This document shows positions 61,871-64,000 of a stretch of 64,000 nucleotides of DNA, in pieces. How positions within the stretch are numbered: position 1 is the first letter of the stretch; each line of letters starts with the position of its first letter. A model generated the notes under the pieces. That model was not told where the DNA came from, ran no database searches, and was given only the letters and a program-made list of their open reading frames with translations. The translations under genes were made by a program, and so were the position numbers. Source of the DNA: Flavivirga amylovorans (GTDB lineage Bacteria; Bacteroidota; Bacteroidia; Flavobacteriales; Flavobacteriaceae); the NCBI RefSeq assembly GCF_030540875.1, contig NZ_JAUOEM010000002.1:124001-188000 (forward strand), written 5' to 3'.

Positions 61871-62267
61871 AATCAATATCCTTTAATTGATTCATCGAAA
61901 TTTCAAAGACATTAGCATATTTCTCCAATGTTTTTTTAGATAATTTATTGAATCTTTTCAATTTAAAATGCCTTTTGACTTGCCATTTAAACAGTCCTAC
62001 ATAGCTAGCTAAAATACCAACATCCATTTTATGAAGTTCCATATAATACTCAATAGGACTGGTTTCTTTATTTAGCACTCTAGTTTTTGCTTTAGAGATA
62101 CGGTTATTAATTTCTTCTATAGCATTATCTAAAGCAATTGCTTTAGGTTTCCAGCCAGTACTCTGAGCTGTAGTATATTCCCCTTTATCATCAACAGCAT
62201 AACAAAGCTCTTTATGGTTGCCTGCTTTTAAATGACTTGTATCTTGAGGAACATCACTTTTTTTCAT
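61860..62267 (-). CDS. Small helix-turn-helix-like protein in the pigment cluster
   Basis: 135 residues. The N-terminal part has LCYAVDDKGEYTTAQSTGW. The second half looks like a helix-turn-helix, with LASYVGLFKWQVKRHFK and the following LEKYANVFEISMNQLKDID, though DNA binding is unproven. It overlaps the BtrH-like start. No wider family recognised. Confidence 0.7.
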   Translation of the reverse strand: MKKSDVPQDTSHLKAGNHKELCYAVDDKGEYTTAQSTGWKPKAIALDNAIEEINNRISKAKTRVLNKETSPIEYYMELHKMDVGILASYVGLFKWQVKRHFKLKRFNKLSKKTLEKYANVFEISMNQLKDIDYGN

Positions 62268-62271
62268 AAAA

Positions 62272-62727
62272 CTACTTCAAATCTTTAATAACTAAATTCA
62301 TCTCACAAGATAATAATTGAACAGATTCTTCGTAAATATTGCATTCTAAAGAACAGATACTATAATTAATCGTGTCATATCTTGATGTTAATTTTGCTTT
62401 AGATACTATCGTACTACCAACCTTGGGGCAAGAAAATACTGTTATTTTTTTAATAGCACTAATAAAACCAATTAGATTAGCACCTTCTCCTTTAATATCA
62501 TCATCATTAAAAAAACTTTTGCCAACTATTGAAGAGCAAGTTTGAGCTGCATTTTCTACTAATCCTATTTCGTTAAAATAATTATTCTCGACAAAAATAC
62601 TGTCTTTTTTAATTTTAAATAACGTAGAGACTTCTTCATCACTAAGGGTTAGAACTTTGTCTACCATTAAAAATGGAGGGCGATGCGGTAAAAAATCAGA
62701 GACATCTATTTTATCAAGATCAATCAT
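62272..62727 (-). CDS. ApeP-like hot-dog dehydratase 1
   Basis: 151 residues. It keeps the FabZ-like N-terminal motif LPHRPPFLMVD, but the GHFPG active-site box is replaced (IFVENNYFNEIGLVENAAQT). It resembles the ApeP-type dehydratase-like proteins of aryl-polyene clusters. It starts at the stop of the next gene (62727, one-base overlap). Confidence 0.8.
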   Translation of the reverse strand: MIDLDKIDVSDFLPHRPPFLMVDKVLTLSDEEVSTLFKIKKDSIFVENNYFNEIGLVENAAQTCSSIVGKSFFNDDDIKGEGANLIGFISAIKKITVFSCPKVGSTIVSKAKLTSRYDTINYSICSLECNIYEESVQLLSCEMNLVIKDLK

Positions 62728-63158
62728 TAACTTGCAATAACAGTTTTCATTATACTTGAAGCAATTTTTTCTTTTTTGGTATTATAAACAGTTATTTCAA
62801 CTAAGGTCACTCCCATAAATTCGTGTAAAATATGAGCTTCTGTTTTTATAGTTTCATTTAATTGTGGTAGTATTGAGATCTCTATTTTTTTAATAGAACC
62901 TATATAGCCTGTTGGTGCTGGGGCTCCTTTTAAAAAATAATCATATCCAGTATGTAGCGCCACTGTTTGTGCCATATTTTCTATTAATCCAGGCTCAGAT
63001 AGTGCCTTGTTTTCAAAAAAAATATTAGTGTCTAAAACTTTTAATGAGGATACTACATTTGTATCGGAAAAACCTAACAAACTATCTACCATTACAAAAG
63101 GTGCTTTTTGTGGAATTAAGTGTTGAATATTTGTAATTGGTTTTTGTAATAAAATCAT
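62727..63158 (-). CDS. ApeP-like hot-dog dehydratase 2
   Basis: 143 residues. The counterpart of 62272: the N-terminal box is LIPQKAPFVMVD, with Gln in place of the His, and the second box is FFENKALSEPGLIENMAQTVALHTGY. The two probably form a heterodimer in which only one subunit keeps the catalytic His. One bp separates its start from the KSIII stop region at 63160. Confidence 0.8.
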   Translation of the reverse strand: MILLQKPITNIQHLIPQKAPFVMVDSLLGFSDTNVVSSLKVLDTNIFFENKALSEPGLIENMAQTVALHTGYDYFLKGAPAPTGYIGSIKKIEISILPQLNETIKTEAHILHEFMGVTLVEITVYNTKKEKIASSIMKTVIAS

Positions 63159-63159
63159 T

Positions 63160-64000
63160 TTAACAAACAGTTAAATGTGCATAAGCGTAAGAAAATCTTC
63201 CGCTTTCTGGCACTGATAGCATTATTTTGTCTCCTTTTTTCAACTTTCCAGAATACATTAATTCTTCAAGCATTAAGTAAATAGAGGCAGAGCCAACATT
63301 GCCTACTTTATCTAAATTAGTAAACCAACTACTTTCTGGAATTTGCAACCCTTTTTCTTTAATGCCATTTTTTAATTTTTCAGCAAAATAATTTGACGAT
63401 AAATGGGGTAGAAAATAGTCGATATCTGAGGGGTCTTTAGCATGTTTTTTAAAGACCAGTTCTAAACTTTCGACACCTTTATTGATAACGTGTTTTTCTA
63501 AAATTTTAACATCTTGCTTTACAGAAAAAATAGATTCTTCTAACCATTCTTTAGAACTGTATTCTGTCCAAGGTTTAATAGAACCATCGGCAATTTTTTC
63601 TCCACCAGAATACATACAGGTTTCCAATTCATGCGCATATGAATAGGCTTCCATCCAATCTACTTTTAAAGAGGTCCCTGTTTCATTTTTTTTGTTTTCT
63701 AACAGTATTGCACCTGCTCCATCTGATAGCATCCAACGTAAAAAATCTTTTTTAAATGCTATGATAGGCTGCTCTTCTAAAGATGAAAGCGACACGGCTT
63801 CCTCATTAAACATATTTGCCTGTATTCGCGTAGAAGATCTTTCAGATCCTGTACAAACTGCATTGTTTGAATTTCCTGATTTTACAGATAAAAACCCAAA
63901 CTTTAAAGAACTCATACCTGCACAACAAATACCTGAAGCGGAGTTTATCTCCAGATTTTTATTTGCTAATAAACCATGAACCATGGCTGCATGTGAGGGC
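63160..64000 (-). CDS. Beta-ketoacyl-ACP synthase III-like protein (partial)
   Basis: The 5' end is outside the window; 280 residues are visible, starting PSHAAMVHGLL. The nucleophile Cys lies in SGICCAGMSS, and the C-terminal blocks DYFLPHLSSNYF and KVGNVGSASIYL are FabH-type. It resembles DarB-like ketosynthases of dialkylresorcinol/flexirubin clusters, in which KSIII enzymes make the resorcinol half. The real start lies to the right. Confidence 0.88.
   Translation of the reverse strand, partial: PSHAAMVHGLLANKNLEINSASGICCAGMSSLKFGFLSVKSGNSNNAVCTGSERSSTRIQANMFNEEAVSLSSLEEQPIIAFKKDFLRWMLSDGAGAILLENKKNETGTSLKVDWMEAYSYAHELETCMYSGGEKIADGSIKPWTEYSSKEWLEESIFSVKQDVKILEKHVINKGVESLELVFKKHAKDPSDIDYFLPHLSSNYFAEKLKNGIKEKGLQIPESSWFTNLDKVGNVGSASIYLMLEELMYSGKLKKGDKIMLSVPESGRFSYAYAHLTVC

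Noticed and set aside
1-64000. CRISPR array, insertion sequence or prophage
   Set aside because: No regularly spaced repeats, transposase or phage structural genes were seen on either strand.

Overview
The window is AT-rich and reads as the chromosome of a flavobacterium (Bacteroidota, family Flavobacteriaceae, probably marine). The evidence is the many Bacteroidota-type lipoproteins, a carboxypeptidase-regulatory-like TonB receptor, TAnnTTTG-type promoter boxes, and a large flexirubin / aryl-polyene type pigment cluster. No ribosomal RNA, CRISPR array or transposase was seen.

Layout. (1) 1-3147: an integron-like cassette array. Three stable-hairpin sites of 131-134 bp (331-464, 1108-1241, 1767-1897), each bounded by CTAAC/GTTAG cores, separate single small genes that all point left. 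A lone GTTAG core and an ORF-less segment lie next to a tyrosine recombinase (2181-3071). This recombinase resembles integron integrases at its catalytic end but lacks their extra inserted segment. It is divergent from a small zinc-finger gene. (2) 3523-22387: mostly core genes: prolyl oligopeptidase, asd, mscL, alr-tdk, a DoxX/rsmI/HopJ/uracil-DNA-glycosylase run, CMD/OsmC, recJ, MFS, lpxH, queD with two unlisted membrane micro-ORFs, MATE, GNAT, universal stress protein, and an alpha/beta hydrolase divergent from a TetR regulator. (3) 23071-28742: an accessory island with hypothetical secreted proteins, a frameshifted FMN reductase, a GH113-like glycosidase and an ECF sigma factor with a membrane partner. 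Related GGTGG-rich direct repeats punctuate the island, which ends at tRNA-Ala(GGC).

(4) 28941-37602: a catabolic locus best read as uptake and breakdown of a glycosylglycerate (mannosyl- or glucosylglycerate). A LacI regulator is divergent from a TonB receptor, a GH63/MGH1-like glycosidase, a GNAT protein, a sodium-solute symporter and glycerate kinase. The hydrolase would release glycerate and a hexose, and the kinase would feed glycerate to glycolysis. Two near-identical LacI-type operator candidates lie 149 bp apart.

(5) 37774-64000: about 26 kb of co-directional genes for a flexirubin-like aryl-polyene pigment, cut by the right edge. It holds ketosynthases (including a KS/chain-length-factor-like pair), an ACP, three hot-dog dehydratase-like proteins, a thioesterase, a methyltransferase, two CrtI-like flavoproteins and a PaaK-like ligase. 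It also has two candidate acyl-transfer enzymes (BtrH-like and C45-family), an ABC exporter, a trifunctional MMPL/acyltransferase protein, a LolA-like carrier, a GT2-DUF2062 fusion and two paralogous outer-membrane barrels. Dialkylresorcinol synthase, ketoreductase and tyrosine ammonia-lyase are not in view and may lie beyond the edge.

The most novel-looking element is the cassette array: gene-to-site spacing is nearly constant across three junctions, which is hard to explain except by site-specific cassette recombination.
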